A stretch of 64,000 nt of DNA from Mastigias papua (GCA_964019165.1 OZ025274.1:8614407-8678406), one strand, 5' to 3'; shown: positions 46,862-57,475, counted from the first letter of the stretch. Notes: generated from the sequence alone by a model not told the origin. Made by a program: numbers and translations.

Positions 46862-48140
46862 GGAGATTTGCTGTCACCAATATCAAGGAGAATGTTCCAT
46901 TGATTGACAAGACATTATATCAATGTGCGATAATTTTGTAATAACCACTAATAATAATAATTATAATAACTCTGCTTGATCTGAAAATGGCTTTTGAACA
47001 GTTCCATATCCATCATCATCTAAGTGAAGGTGAAAATTGCTGCTTATTCCTTCTTATTCAATGGCTTCTATATGCGGATGGTACTGCTGCAATTACTGCT
47101 AATGAAAGAGAAAATCAGGTATTGCTTCTCTTTTTTTCATGGTGGTGCTAGTAGACATATGATTTATTTCGTGTGGACAAACACATTAGATTTGGAGTCA
47201 AGAAATTCTCAACTAGCTCTCTTCAGTTTCAACCTAAACTCATGATTAATTCAGAAGTAGTCTCTCCTCTAAACTAGGCTACTCATTTAAAGTCCTCACT
47301 CATGAGACGTTATCTGAACTTCGATATGGACACCAAAGACCATATAGACCTTAATTTCATTCTTTAGCTAACTCATTGAATATTCATACCAGAAATGAAT
47401 TACAATTATGCAATCATTATTTCCTCTCAGAAATTCCTTGGCTTCTCACAGTAGCAGAGTTACGTAGAACATCGATATGTCAGAATTTATATAACATGAT
47501 CACACAATATGTCCATCAATCGTTAGATCTTCCTATCTCTGTAGCCATAATTTCTATTATTGCAACTCACAAAAATCTCAGAGCAGCTGTCCAGCCACCT
47601 TCTATGAAATTGCTACTATGTCAGGCAACTCTACGCTCAACTTTTAAGTCATCCTGTGATGAAACAATAACAAATCTGCGGATAGGTGCCAACTATGGGA
47701 AAAATAATAAATATGATACTTATTCAAAATACAAAGCAGGTTTTTGAGATCTCTCTAGCTGAAAATATCCACTGACTTCAGACTCAGCTGCCATCACAAG
47801 TACTCATTATATCTTTCCTCTTAGAGCACTTTGTATAAAAACTGAACTCACTGTTGTCTAAAGCACAGACTAAATTACTTCCATACATCTTACACTTTAT
47901 CATCAAATACCTAGTTTATATGTTCGCTACCAGTACAACGTCTCATCCACCTTAGAGCAGTCTTGTTGCCTTCATCCTGAGTTAATCATGCACATAGTTG
48001 CGGGTGGTCAAAGATACCTATATTGAGATCATTTTAACTGGTGATATAACTCTACAGCAAAATTTCTTCGCTCATTGGACAAACATGCACTAGAAATCTT
48101 GCAAATGAACATAATAGCAATGATATTCACTTAATGGCCA
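46862..48140. other. Intron; weak RT-like scrap, no clear gene
   Basis: Around 47060-47130 a plus-strand frame reads LLYADGTAAITANERENQVL, reminiscent of RT motif C, but isolated. The 123-codon frame at 47376-47747 has no recognised homology. Confidence 0.35.
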
Positions 48141-48970
48141 GCAAAAAGCAACGAAAAGATACAAATTTTCTGTGAATTTAACTACAGGCAGAAGAAATCA
48201 TGAGGAAGTAACACTCGAGAGTTTCAGAAAAACTGGACACGAAAATACCAAACAACAGAAAGAAAGAGCCTTCAAATAAAGCAAATGGAAGTCATACAAC
48301 AGCAGATCTAATGGAAATGAAAACAACTTCATTGGAAAATATGAGATATGGATCAGAGAAAAAGAGAGTAGCTGTCCTGATTGTATGTGACTAACAGCTC
48401 AGAGAGCTGGGTGCTGAAAGGATGTCCATTGATCATCATTCTTTTGAAAAGAGATTAAAGCCCGGAATGAAAATATGGGAAACTATCAAACAAACTAGTA
48501 AAGCTAGCGATGATGTGACTATTGTGTATACATCGACAAACAATGTTTGAAAGGCAACCCACCAAGAACAGATTGTGTTCTCTGCAGCCTTCAGGAGCAA
48601 CGGTTCTCATGACTTGTAAGCCGAGGTGACCCAGTTGTATGATCTGCTTGAAGAAGGATTATTATAGGTTTTGACGTTATAGAAAATCGTAACATTTTAT
48701 TTACTAAGCTAAAAAAAGATGGTCTACACTTGAATGAGGAGAGTGTGAGGAAATTTTGCAGGAAACCTAATTGAATTTATAAAATATTGCTAGCGGGGTC
48801 TTAGTTTTAATATCCTAAGTCAAAAAAACAAGATGAATCAATCAAGGAAGATAAATCATCTTGAAATCGCCTTCCTAAGCATAGCATCCCTCAAGAAATG
48901 TAGACATGAGTTCAACATCATTCATCATGATAATGATATTGATAGTATATGTCATTGTTAGAGTATGCTT
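48141..48970 (+). pseudogene. LINE ORF1 with SGNH-esterase-like domain, and start of ORF2 endonuclease
   Basis: The plus frame reads RVAVLIVCD, a TAA where the catalytic-Ser block would be, then QLRELGAERMS, KRLKPGMKIWETIKQTSK, DVTIVYTSTNNV (block like GTNNV), SNGSHDL and, in shifted frame, KKDGLHLNEESVRKFAGNLI (Asp-x-x-His block). This order matches SGNH-hydrolase ORF1 proteins of some LINEs. About 80 bp later EIAFLSIASLKKCRHEFNII resembles the beginning of a LINE AP endonuclease, then the similarity ends. Frames change several times. Confidence 0.55.
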
Positions 48971-49320
48971 TAAGACAAGATCGAAGGTCACAAATTGTCT
49001 ATTGAATGGTAAACGTTGTTTCGCAATGATGGTTATTAAAACGATGGGGCGGTCGCAGTGTTCCTGCAAATAACATAATTAGTAAAGATATCAAATATTA
49101 TGATTTGGCCATGACACTACGATACCAGTACAATCAAATCACATTTAAGAATGTTTCTTTAAGTACCTTAGAAGTGTTTTCCTCATCTTTCACCCAACCT
49201 ATTTCATTAAAATGCTTAAAGAATTTTACATAGCCTAGCAACATCATTACTACATCCTATGAAGACTGTCCACCAGCGCTATGAGATCAACTCATTGTCA
49301 TAATTGACTGTTGATTATTG
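48971..49320. other. Intron, no gene seen
   Basis: No recognised feature. Confidence 0.35.
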
Positions 49321-49795
49321 TGAAAGCAAGATCGCTTTTGTATTTAAGCGTTTTGGAATCTATCCATAGGAAGGCTCAAAACTTAGTCCTGTATAAAGAA
49401 ACAGAGCTCGCCTTCTCCTTTGGATTCTTCATCTGAACTATATTGAATAGGTGCACATTGGCTAACCATAGGCAAGTACAGTCAACCTTGCATAATTCGG
49501 ATCACCCGGGACTGGCTGATGTTGTCCGGATTACAGAACATCCGGATTACGTAGAAACTTTTTCAGTGTTGCACTTTTATTAGGAAACTAGTTGGACTTA
49601 GCAATTCTGTCCGGAATATACAAAACTCCGGATAAAACCGATCCGAATTATGCAAGGTTGACTGTATGACACTGTATTGAATTTGTCACGTGAATCTATT
49701 GGCATCTGGGTATATATTTTGGTTCACCTCTGGGTAATTATTTGATGTTTCAAAAAGCTTTTTAGCATGCTAAAAGAATGTTCCTGGTTGTTTGA
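49321..49795 (+). mobile_element. Penelope-like 3' fragment, second copy, split by a pogo-like MITE
   Basis: 49327-49436 reads ARSLLYLSVLESIHRKAQNL then LYKETELAFSFGFFI and a stop, matching the tail of the fragment at 11283-11486. Its 3' arm (about 49690-49790, with GCATCTGGGTATATATTTTGG and TTTAGCATGCTAAAAGAATG) matches the right arm at 11545-11685 but is more decayed. Confidence 0.5.
49479..49664. mobile_element. pogo/Tigger-like MITE, 186 bp
   Basis: Perfect terminal inverted repeats CAGTCAACCTTGCATAATTC flanked by TA (49477-49478 and 49665-49666). Internal TCCGGATTA/TAATCCGG-type repeats add a second hairpin. Non-coding. Confidence 0.85.
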
Positions 49796-50129
49796 GCAAT
49801 AGTGTATATTGATAGAAGCATGAGCAGATGCGTCTCTATCTGATGTTGTCAGAATATTGTATGCTTCCTTCCTATCACGAGTTGTGCTTGATGTTCTATG
49901 CTGCCTATTCTAGTCCTGGGAATTTCGTTATAGCTTTTTATGTTACAAGGAGGCAATGCGTAAGAATGGGTGGTATAAGTGTTTTGTAAATAAATCATGC
50001 CGCATAGCCGTATATGTTAATAAATCATCCATGACAGTTCTCGTGTTTTCAAGAGATTGAATTTAGTCGATGTCCTTTTGAAGCATTGCTTAAGAGTTGA
50101 GTTATTCAGGTCATCTGTTTCCTCTCTAG
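49796..50129. other. Mevalonate kinase intron end
   Basis: Ends with the strong acceptor TCTGTTTCCTCTCTAG at 50114-50129. No other feature seen. Confidence 0.55.
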
Positions 50130-50292
50130 GCTTCAATAGAGATATAAGATTGCCTAGTCCGATGGATCAGGACCATGCTGCTGCTCTTCAGCAGTTAATA
50201 CGATCTGAGACACACATAAGTCCTTATGAAAAGTTATTTGAAGTTTGCATCTTCTACTATCTTGGCATTGCTTCTGCTATCCTGAAAGATAG
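50130..50292 (+). CDS. MVK: Mevalonate kinase, internal exon (equivalent of human exon 4)
   Basis: Enters in phase 1 after the acceptor at 50128-50129 and ends AAAGATAG before donor GTATGA at 50293. The peptide FNRDIRLPSPMDQDHAAALQ and EKLFEVCIFYYLGIASAIL aligns with the human segment SEQVEKLKEVAG to ERLAVLAFLYLYLSI. Both phases (1 in, 2 out) equal those of human exon 4 (c.227-371). The segment is helical and lies between the N-terminal strand and the ATP-binding loop. The preceding human exon 3 equivalent (about 148 bp, phase 0 to 1) should lie between 10154 and 50128 but was not found. Confidence 0.85.
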
Positions 50293-51065
50293 GTATGATT
50301 CTGTTATATATTTTCTTGGTATTACTGTTAGTTATTAAGATTGCTAATTTCTCACGGTTGAAATCCAGTCAAGTCATTTCATCTTCTTGAATGTTAAGTA
50401 CGTTAATCGTCCTGACTGGATATTCGTGCCGTCGACTTTACATTCATAAGGACAGCTATGTTGAATATATCCTCATACCAATCCTATACACTAATGGAAC
50501 AAAGGTATTGCAACACCCCGCTAAATATGGCGGCTTTCTGCGGGCCAACGGCCTAATCTTTAGAATGTGTATAATTAGATTATCACGATGTAGGGGCTTT
50601 TTGTTTCTTGATTTAGGCTGGAAAATATTCATCATTCATTCAATTCCGAATAAAAACAAGCTTTTTATCACTATTGAGAATTATTAACAGGAAAATTAAC
50701 GAAAGTGTTCAAGGAGTGCCGTTAAATGTTTAGGCAATGATTATAGGAAGATGGTAAGAAGAAATTAACGTGAAAGGAGGAGCAAGCTGATTTAGCATTT
50801 CAAGGCCAGCATAATTCAGGCTTAAATTGACTGTGAATTGCTTGGTAAACTATCTCTTGCCATCTAGAAGAAAAAGATTTTAGTTCATAAAGCAATTTCA
50901 AGTGAGTCATCTTTGGAGGTCCTCATTATGTACATGAAATAAGTTAGGCATACTGTATGATTAAAGAACTGAAAATAAGTAAAGAACTGAAAATAGCATT
51001 ATTTTAAGAGCTCTTTCGGTATATCCAACATGCCTGGTTTTAGACAATTCTTATATTGATCTGTC
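50293..51065. other. Mevalonate kinase intron, no gene seen
   Basis: No supportable ORF; the frame at 50391-50687 has no recognised homology. Confidence 0.4.
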
Positions 51066-51949
51066 TGTACGTGATGATATAGTTTTCAGGGATTACTTAC
51101 TACTAGATAGTAGGACCATTCCTATTGTGTATACTTGATCTCTGGAGCCCCTACTATCACCTCCCGTCCCAAATACTGTTATTGTTCGAAACCCGGGTTG
51201 ATGATTTATATTTTATAACATGCCTCCTATACATGGCAGTATTCTTTTTTTTATGAAGTAAGACTATGGAGTTTTCTGAGGTATTAGACTTCTATACAAC
51301 CTAATTTAATGGCTAAATAAGGCTAATATACCAGTTAACAAAGGATTACTAGATGCGACCATATTACATGTTTATAGTTCAGACATAATTGTGTAACCCT
51401 TTGGGCAAGATTTACGATCACCCCACAGATCATAGTAGTAGTCATACCTGTCATTTGATCGACTATACAGTATATGTTATACACTGTTATAATTATACCA
51501 CTAGATTTTACAAGACTCTCTAAATTAGAATTGAAGTATGCAGGAGACAATACATGACGTTGTTCATTAATGCCTCACTGTAAAGAACATGTTGAAGGAT
51601 TATGTGCTTATTTCATATACAGTAGACTAGCTTAGTACCGATAGCCCGCTAAACGCGTGCTCCCCGTACTCAGGTCAAAAGGTGCAGATTAGCCTTGGAA
51701 AGACTAACGCAGTGCCCCCATGAAAGTTGCATGGTCTGCATTTTCGATGAGCAACTATCAAAAAAGGTCGCATAGGATTACGAGAAGGTGACGTCATGGA
51801 CCTCTGTGATGGAGCACGTGACCTTCAGCAGTGCATTGTGCAAATGGAAGAAAATTGCGAGAAAAAATTGTGCAAAAAATGCTCGAATACCTGCGCTAGG
51901 CTACGGGGCTTCTTGACTTTCATCCTTTTCCTGTACAGCCCCGTAGCCT
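51066..51949 (-). repeat. Second, truncated gypsy LTR with half a foldback MITE
   Basis: 51066-51619 matches the LTR at 40859-41423 along its length (for example TATGTTATACACTGTTA and GAATTGAAGTATGCAGGAGAC). The foldback MITE begins at the identical LTR position (TTTCATATACAGTAGACTAGC) and runs through its left arm, loop and 14 bp of the right arm, where it is joined to LINE sequence at 51949/51950. The missing part is the LTR start and most of the right arm. Confidence 0.75.
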
Positions 51950-54254
51950 CTGATCGTTCCTGGCCATACTGAACTATCGCTTTGCGATCGAATAGATAAT
52001 CAGTAAACCACTCTAGCTCCCGATCATGTATGCCATATTTTGGCAGTTTGCTCAGAAGTGTTGAGTGGCTAATAGTATCGAAAGCTTTCTTTAGGTCTAT
52101 AAAGCACGCACCAACTAATCTCCCTTTGTCGACATTTGACCGTATTTCATCTAGGAAGAGAGTCACTGCCTGCTCTGTAGACATGCCTCCACGAAAGCCG
52201 AATTGATATTTGTATATTAAGTTTTTTTCTTCAAGAAATGTCATCAACTGCTTGTGGATAACTTTTTCAGCAATTTTTGTCACTATTGGTAGAATCGATA
52301 TTGGCCTGTAGTTTTGGAATTGAGATCTAGAACCAGATTTGAAGTCTGGTATGATACGAGCTGATTTCCAGTCTGCTGGAATAACCCCGCTCTTAATGGA
52401 CAGGTTGATAATATATGTTAGAGGCTCTTTAATAGCATCCTTGAAGAATGATACACGCAGATTATCACATCCAGTCGATGTTTTCTGTTTCAACTTTTTA
52501 ATTATGCTGCAGATTTCCACTGATGTTGTCTCTTTGAGGTGAAATGTTTTGTAGGTTTTAGTGACTATATCACTGGATATACGGAATGCAAAATTGATCA
52601 AAGGCATAGCTTGAGATTTAATGTGGTTGACAGTAGTCGAAAAAAAAGATCGAAATCCATGAGCAATTTGTTTCATACCCGTACACTTCTCTCCATTACT
52701 ATCAAAGGATTGGCACGGAGGATTTTCCTCCCCTGATGTAGCATAAATCCTTTTTAGGGTTTTCCAGAATTTCTCTGGATCATCTGATCTTTCTTTAAGT
52801 AGTTCCTTGTTGTAATTATTTCTTGCCTTATGGAGTGTGATATTTACCTTGTTACGTTTATCTTGGTAAGCTCTCCTATCACAAACTAGATGGCTCTTTT
52901 GATATTTTCTATACAGCCTGTCACGATCATTCATGAGGGCTTTTATTTGAGATGTAAGCCATGGAGCCGGTTTAGATTTCACTCTTTTATTAATTATCGG
53001 AGCATGGGTGTTAAATATTGTGGAAGCAATTTTATGAAAAGTCTTCCAGGCAATGTTTACGTCGTTTGTACTATATACTTCAAACCAATTCGCATTTAAA
53101 AGATCAAGGTTCAGATGGTGAGGGTTATATTTGTTATAGTCACGGCAACGGATTTCTTTCGGTTTAAATTTTGTATGGTTTGTTTTACGTACACAGCCAA
53201 CAAAATCATGGTCACTGAAGCCCGATGGAAAAAACTTTGCGAATCGAATATTTTTGCAATTGTTTGATGCAATGATATCAATTAAAGTTCTAGTTGTCTC
53301 GCATGTTCTTGTAGCCTCCTTTATCAATTGTGTCATATCCATGAGAGCAAGGATTTCTTTAAAGTATCTTTTGTCCTCTTTCGCAAGGTAGTTAACATTT
53401 ACATCACCCATGATGATTATTTCTTTGTGTTCTGCTGTTGCCATGGTAAGCATGTCTTTCATACGGGCATTGAAGTTATGTGGGAGATAACGTGAACTGG
53501 ATGTGGGTCGGTACAGGCAGCAAACAAGGAAATTTTTAGCGAACTTACAAGTAATCTCGATCCAAATACTTTCGATATCAGATAACTCCAGATCATTTGG
53601 TCTAATAAAGGATATGTTATTTGAAAGATACATGCCAACTCCCCCGCCTTTACCAGTAGGCCGACTCCGACTTAAAAATGAGAAACCGGGTATCTGAAAT
53701 AAGACTTCTGCCTCTTCTTCCTCAAGACCACATGTTATGTGAGTTTCTATGATACCGAAAATATCAATCTCTGGGTAAACGCTCAGAAAACTCGAGATAT
53801 GAATTAAATTACTTTGAAGGCCTCTAACATTCCCATGGATAATCTTTGATCCGCATATCTTGACAAAATCTTTCATATTAAGTGGTCCCGGACAAGGATG
53901 GATATCCCCGCAAAGTAGTAGCAAGATTAGGCCCATCGATCGAACATGAAACGAGTATTGCTTACGTCTGTTGTTTACCCATAGACTTGTCATGATAAAA
54001 CTTTCTCTGCCAACAACAAGTTCTTCTCCAATAGCACTAAGTCCAACTGGATCACTTGAGATAAAATAACATCTTTTATTCGAGAAAGATAGCAAAAATA
54101 TTACGAAAATTTGCAGTATGTCCGACCGCATGAGAGCCATCTTAAAAAATATTTTTAGTATCACCCTAGTTGGTTCTTTAATTATCTTATACTCCTTTCG
54201 CCACAAGTTAACAACTTCATTCTTCTTTTCGGTAATTTTCGCTTCTCTCTTCAT
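51950..54254 (-). pseudogene. LINE ORF2 with degenerate 2A-like motif, 3'-truncated RT
   Basis: Minus-strand frame from ATG at 54254, open through the LINE and 40 codons into the MITE (stop at 51825). N-terminal 110 residues contain hydrophobic segments (LQIFVIFLLSFS, MGLILLLLCG). Residues 116-124 read GDIHPCPGP (53883-53909). The AP endonuclease follows: IIHGNVRGLQSN, GIIETHITCG, GKGGGVGMYLS, CCLYRPTSSS, IIMGDVNVNY, GFSDHDFVGCV. The RT begins SGVIPADWKSARIIPDFK, QNYRPISILPIV and FIDLKKAFDTISHSTLL (motif A), then stops at 51950, before motifs B and C. The reading frame is otherwise intact. Confidence 0.82.
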
Positions 54255-54664
54255 CGCATTTCAATCTTTGAGAACCCTTATGATACACTTTTATGGCCAC
54301 ATGCAGCCGCTTATGACCGTTTTTCCATTCCTACAGTCAAGTTCACGATTGCGAGGCTACGTCTTTAATACTATGTTAAGCGCAAACTACTGCTCGTAAT
54401 TCTTCTGCGTTTCTGTTATATAGAAGCCAGAGCCTCATATTTTTATGAATATGACTTACAGTTGCACTCGTATGTACAAAAGTACCGTTTGTGCGCACCT
54501 TCAAGAGATAAGCCCAATAAATTTACACTGTGACGTCAGCATGACGTCAAAGGGTAAAGATACGTAAAAACTGTTGTCACTATCGTAATCAGCGCCCCTG
54601 AAAACCGTATGATCACCCATGATTGCAGCCAATATCTTCTATCTTTCAAATTTAATATACCAGA
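54255..54664. other. LINE 5' leader and spacer
   Basis: Probably contains the 5' UTR of the minus-strand LINE up to about 54400. TGACGTCAGCATGACGTCA, a doubled CRE-like site, lies at 54531-54549. No gene. Confidence 0.35.
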
Positions 54665-54940
54665 CAATAATCGCCAAAAGTCCTTGGGACACTTATAAGA
54701 AACAGATAAAAAACCACTTTCCTCTACATATTGTCATAGTTGCTAGAAACATGCACCCCCTTCTCCCTAGAACAATGTTTGTTCGCTTGTGGGACACTTG
54801 AAGTTGGCGTGCGCGCAAAATTTTCCCACTATCGCTGATACTTCTCCAGAAAACCAACACTGTTTCAGAGGGAGAGGGGGATGAAAGTTCGTTGCAGAAT
54901 ACAAAAGTGCAAAGTGTCCCACGACTCTTGGCGAGTATTG
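54665..54940. mobile_element. MITE of the 38930 family
   Basis: Inverted ends CAATAATCGCCAAAAGTCC and CAATACTCGCCAAGAGTC with GGGACACTT next to each. 276 bp, non-coding. A clear TA duplication is seen only at the right end. Confidence 0.6.
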
Positions 54941-55342
54941 TAGATGGGGCATTCTTACCACAACAACGGATCTCAAACTTGAAACAGTGGCAATTGTAAT
55001 GTATTGTTGCTTTATTTTGCATAATTTTTGGGGAAAGCATGATTCATATATGAATGACGAGCTTGTAAATGCTGAGATAAAATTTCGAGACTCCCATGAA
55101 GCTGCACACAGAAATACTCCAGATCCTGTATATTCTATTGATGAAGGACAAGGGGATGTTGTTTGAAGAACACTGAGAAATTACATAGAAATATGTATCA
55201 GCAAGTAGATTTATATAAGTTTGCAAACAATTCTGTGATATTTCGTTATGTTTAATAAGCATCTTATGTTAGTAAGCATGCATTATGTTTAGTAAGCCTG
55301 TTGTGTCCATCCGTTTAGTTATCAAAGAGTTTACATTTGCAA
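54941..55342. other. Intron, no gene seen
   Basis: Ordinary base composition; contains TTAGTAAGCATG-type short repeats at about 55253-55300. No ORF of note. Confidence 0.4.
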
Positions 55343-55600
55343 TCATCTGAATTTTGTGTAGATTTGTTCCTGTGATCCAGATGCAGTGTAAGGCTCACGA
55401 GTGTCATAATTCAGTCTTTGCTGTTGAGCACCAGATAATTGATGGTATATTTGTTCATTTTGGTAAAACAAGTTCTGATGAATAGGCTGTTGTCTTTGAC
55501 CCTGATGCAGTATAGCCTGGGAAAGGACTTCCACTGAGCGACATATTCCATTTGCTAAATATCCGTCATTGTATATATTATTATATTTCTTCATCAAAAT
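55343..55600 (-). other. Gln-rich reading frame overlapping the end of the ATPase gene, uncertain
   Basis: Minus-strand codons KKYNNIYNDGYLANGICRSV to QEQIYTKFR and a stop at 55343-55345. It overlaps the last codons of the ATPase in another frame (start candidate ATG near 55600, or an upstream one at 55687). It is rich in Gln and Tyr (HQGQRQQPIHQNLFYQNEQI). Base composition changes to host-like within it, so it may mark the edge of the inserted DNA rather than be a gene. No homolog recognised. Confidence 0.25.
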
Positions 55601-56231
55601 GTTTATAACATTTATCATTGTTTTTATTAATAAAAATAAGATCGTGTTTGTGACCCTCACCGTGTAAATTTTTGAATGCATTTTCATCTATGTAATTTTC
55701 GCGTAATACCATTCGCATATGTTTTTTTGTTTTGGGCTCATAGATAATCATATAACATGAATTTAATCTTATAACTTGATCTATATCTGTATAATGTTGC
55801 GCTAAAAATATACAAAAAATATTTTTCTGTCTACCAAAAATGTAATGATCTGATATTCTTTTTAATACATTTTTTGACATTCCCATTAAATCATCAAATG
55901 TAACTAATTTTTTAGCATCATTGTCTTTATAACCATTGGTATATGGAATATTATTAGGATCATTTTCTAACACTATAAAATCATACCCAATTTTTGATTT
56001 TATTTTATCAGAAATTGATTTTAAATACTGTATTTTGTCTTGTAAAATATTCCTACCATAATAATACGCTATGTCAGGTTTGTTAAAAAACTTAGTGCTT
56101 AAAATCATATACATTACTAGGTTAGTTTTACCCCTTGACGAATTGCCGACTACAATCATACGAAACGGCCATTTTAACACATAACCATCATCATCATCTT
56201 GGTTTTTAACGTCTAAATTAGGAATCTTCAT
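55581..56231 (-). CDS. A32-like (FtsK/HerA-type) DNA-packaging ATPase of virus or virus-like element
   Basis: A 216-codon intact frame, AT-rich in codon choice. Residues 29-36 are the P-loop GNSSRGKT; residues 109-114 (LVTFDD) are the Walker B; IFLAQHY with Gln145 is the sensor-like motif after GRQKN. This layout (P-loop near residue 30, DD Walker B about 80 residues on, then a Gln motif) is that of the A32-like packaging ATPases of nucleocytoplasmic large DNA viruses, virophages and Polinton-like elements. They pump the genome into capsids. The ATG at 56231 directly follows ATATATAAA, a motif shared with the neighbouring gene. I saw no capsid or polymerase gene nearby. Whether the source is a virus, virophage or Polinton-like element is open. 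Confidence 0.68.
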   Translation of the reverse strand: MKIPNLDVKNQDDDDGYVLKWPFRMIVVGNSSRGKTNLVMYMILSTKFFNKPDIAYYYGRNILQDKIQYLKSISDKIKSKIGYDFIVLENDPNNIPYTNGYKDNDAKKLVTFDDLMGMSKNVLKRISDHYIFGRQKNIFCIFLAQHYTDIDQVIRLNSCYMIIYEPKTKKHMRMVLRENYIDENAFKNLHGEGHKHDLIFINKNNDKCYKHFDEEI

Positions 56232-56251
56232 TTTATATATTTATAGTTATA
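56232..56251 (-). promoter_or_regulatory. AT-rich promoter-like motif before the ATPase
   Basis: The minus strand reads CTATAAATATATAAAATGA into the start codon. It matches the sequence before the ankyrin-type gene at 17 of 19 positions, with 13 nt (ATATATAAAATGA) identical. Placement immediately at the ATG suggests a compact, viral-style promoter. Confidence 0.5.
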
Positions 56252-56602
56252 TTAATTTTCAATGAAATACTTTATACAATCTATATTACCGTATTTCTCT
56301 GCTTCTTTGTAAACACTATCATTCCATGGACAACCGTTTTCATGAGCATATTTTAAACATTTTAATTGACCATTTCGCGTTGTAATTACACAAGTTAATT
56401 CATTCCATGGGCATCCACTCTCATGAGCATATTTTCAACATTCTAAATGGCCATTCTCAACTGCATTTGCTCAAGTGTCATCATCCCATAAACAGTAGTT
56501 TTCATGAGCATATTTTAAACATTCTATATGACTATTTTTAATAGCAATAATTTTGTGTTGTAATAAAATGATATTTTTACATTCACAACATGAAAGCGTC
56601 AT
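56252..56602 (-). pseudogene. Ankyrin-type repeat protein of giant-virus style, broken by two stops
   Basis: A 116-codon minus-strand frame with TGA stops at codons 44 (56471-56473) and 56 (56435-56437). At least three repeat units of about 28 residues are seen, each with the pattern G/S-x-(L/I)-x-C-(L)-K-Y-A-H-E and then G/Y-C-(P/L)-W (for example HIECLKYAHENYCLWD and QLKCLKYAHENGCPWN). Such ankyrin-like repeats are abundant in nucleocytoplasmic large DNA viruses. The gene lies 20 bp upstream of the ATPase in the same orientation and shares its start-proximal motif. Many viral members are longer, so this is a short or decayed member. Confidence 0.62.
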
Positions 56603-56621
56603 TTTATATATATGTAGAATA
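56603..56621 (-). promoter_or_regulatory. AT-rich promoter-like motif before the ankyrin-type gene
   Basis: The minus strand reads CTACATATATATAAAATGA into the ATG; see the matching motif before the ATPase. Confidence 0.5.
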
Positions 56622-57475
56622 CTTTTTGTCTTCAACCCATAAAATGATAACAAACGATTTCAAAACACGAAATTACCATTCAACACACAGCAGCATAAAA
56701 ATATTTATCAAAACGGTGTGATATGATATAACCACATGTTGTAAATCGACGAATGACACCATATTTATTTGTTATTTAAGCGCCAATTTAATTTTGGAGA
56801 TTATTTATGGACCATGATTTATTGTCTGTAATGACATCACGCCACAGCTGTGGTGAAATCGCATTCCGCTTATAAGTCATATTTTATGTCCTATTATTAA
56901 GCAATACACAAGGAGCATAAACATATTTATCAATACGGTGTGATATGATATAGACAGTCGTTGTAAATTAAACAATGGTACCATATTTATTGGTTATTAA
57001 ACGCCAATTTAACTTTGGGAGATAAATTTATGGTCCATGATTTATAGTCGATAATTTATTGCCATGATTTATTGTTTATGATTTATGGTCCAATAATTAA
57101 TAGCGATAATTTACGACCCATCATTAACGGAGTGGTTGTAATTGCAAGGAATGTAATAATTATTTATGTGCTATTAATTATTTAACAATATTGACTTTTC
57201 CAATTTTTCAGTTCAGCTCTGCCCAAAAAATATTTACGATAAATATCATCATAAGTATTTCACAGTATTTGTCAATATTGGCAAATATTAATAATTGATT
57301 TTAATAGGAAATTTATGTTTCCCACTCCTAGCTTCTTCGATTTAATCATGTGAGATCATTAATTACAACACGCTTCCTTTGCAGCCATTATAAACGACGT
57401 GTTTTCTAAATAACCATTTTATGGTCCATAATGTATGGTCATAATGTCTGACCATTATTAACGGAGTGGTTATTA
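56622..57475. repeat. AT-rich field with a 225-bp period direct repeat and ATGATTTATNG units
   Basis: About 130 bp starting AGCATAAAAATATTTATCA (56691) recurs at 56915, including GGTGTGATATGATATA and CGCCAATTTAA. Between 57029 and 57110, short units such as CATGATTTATTG and TTTATGGTCCA repeat. CATTAACGGAGTGGTT recurs at 57123 and 57452. No ORF. The field is continuous with the virus-like genes in composition. Confidence 0.65.

Noticed and set aside
47376..47747. Candidate for the missing mevalonate kinase exon 3 (contains VAIISI and KNLRAAV)
   Set aside because: No acceptor at the expected position, spacing between blocks is wrong and the flanks do not match; similarity judged accidental.
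56435..56473. TGA codons in the ankyrin-type gene as evidence of an alternative genetic code
   Set aside because: The two stops fall at repeat positions occupied by different residues in sister repeats and the ATPase needs no recoding, so decay is simpler.
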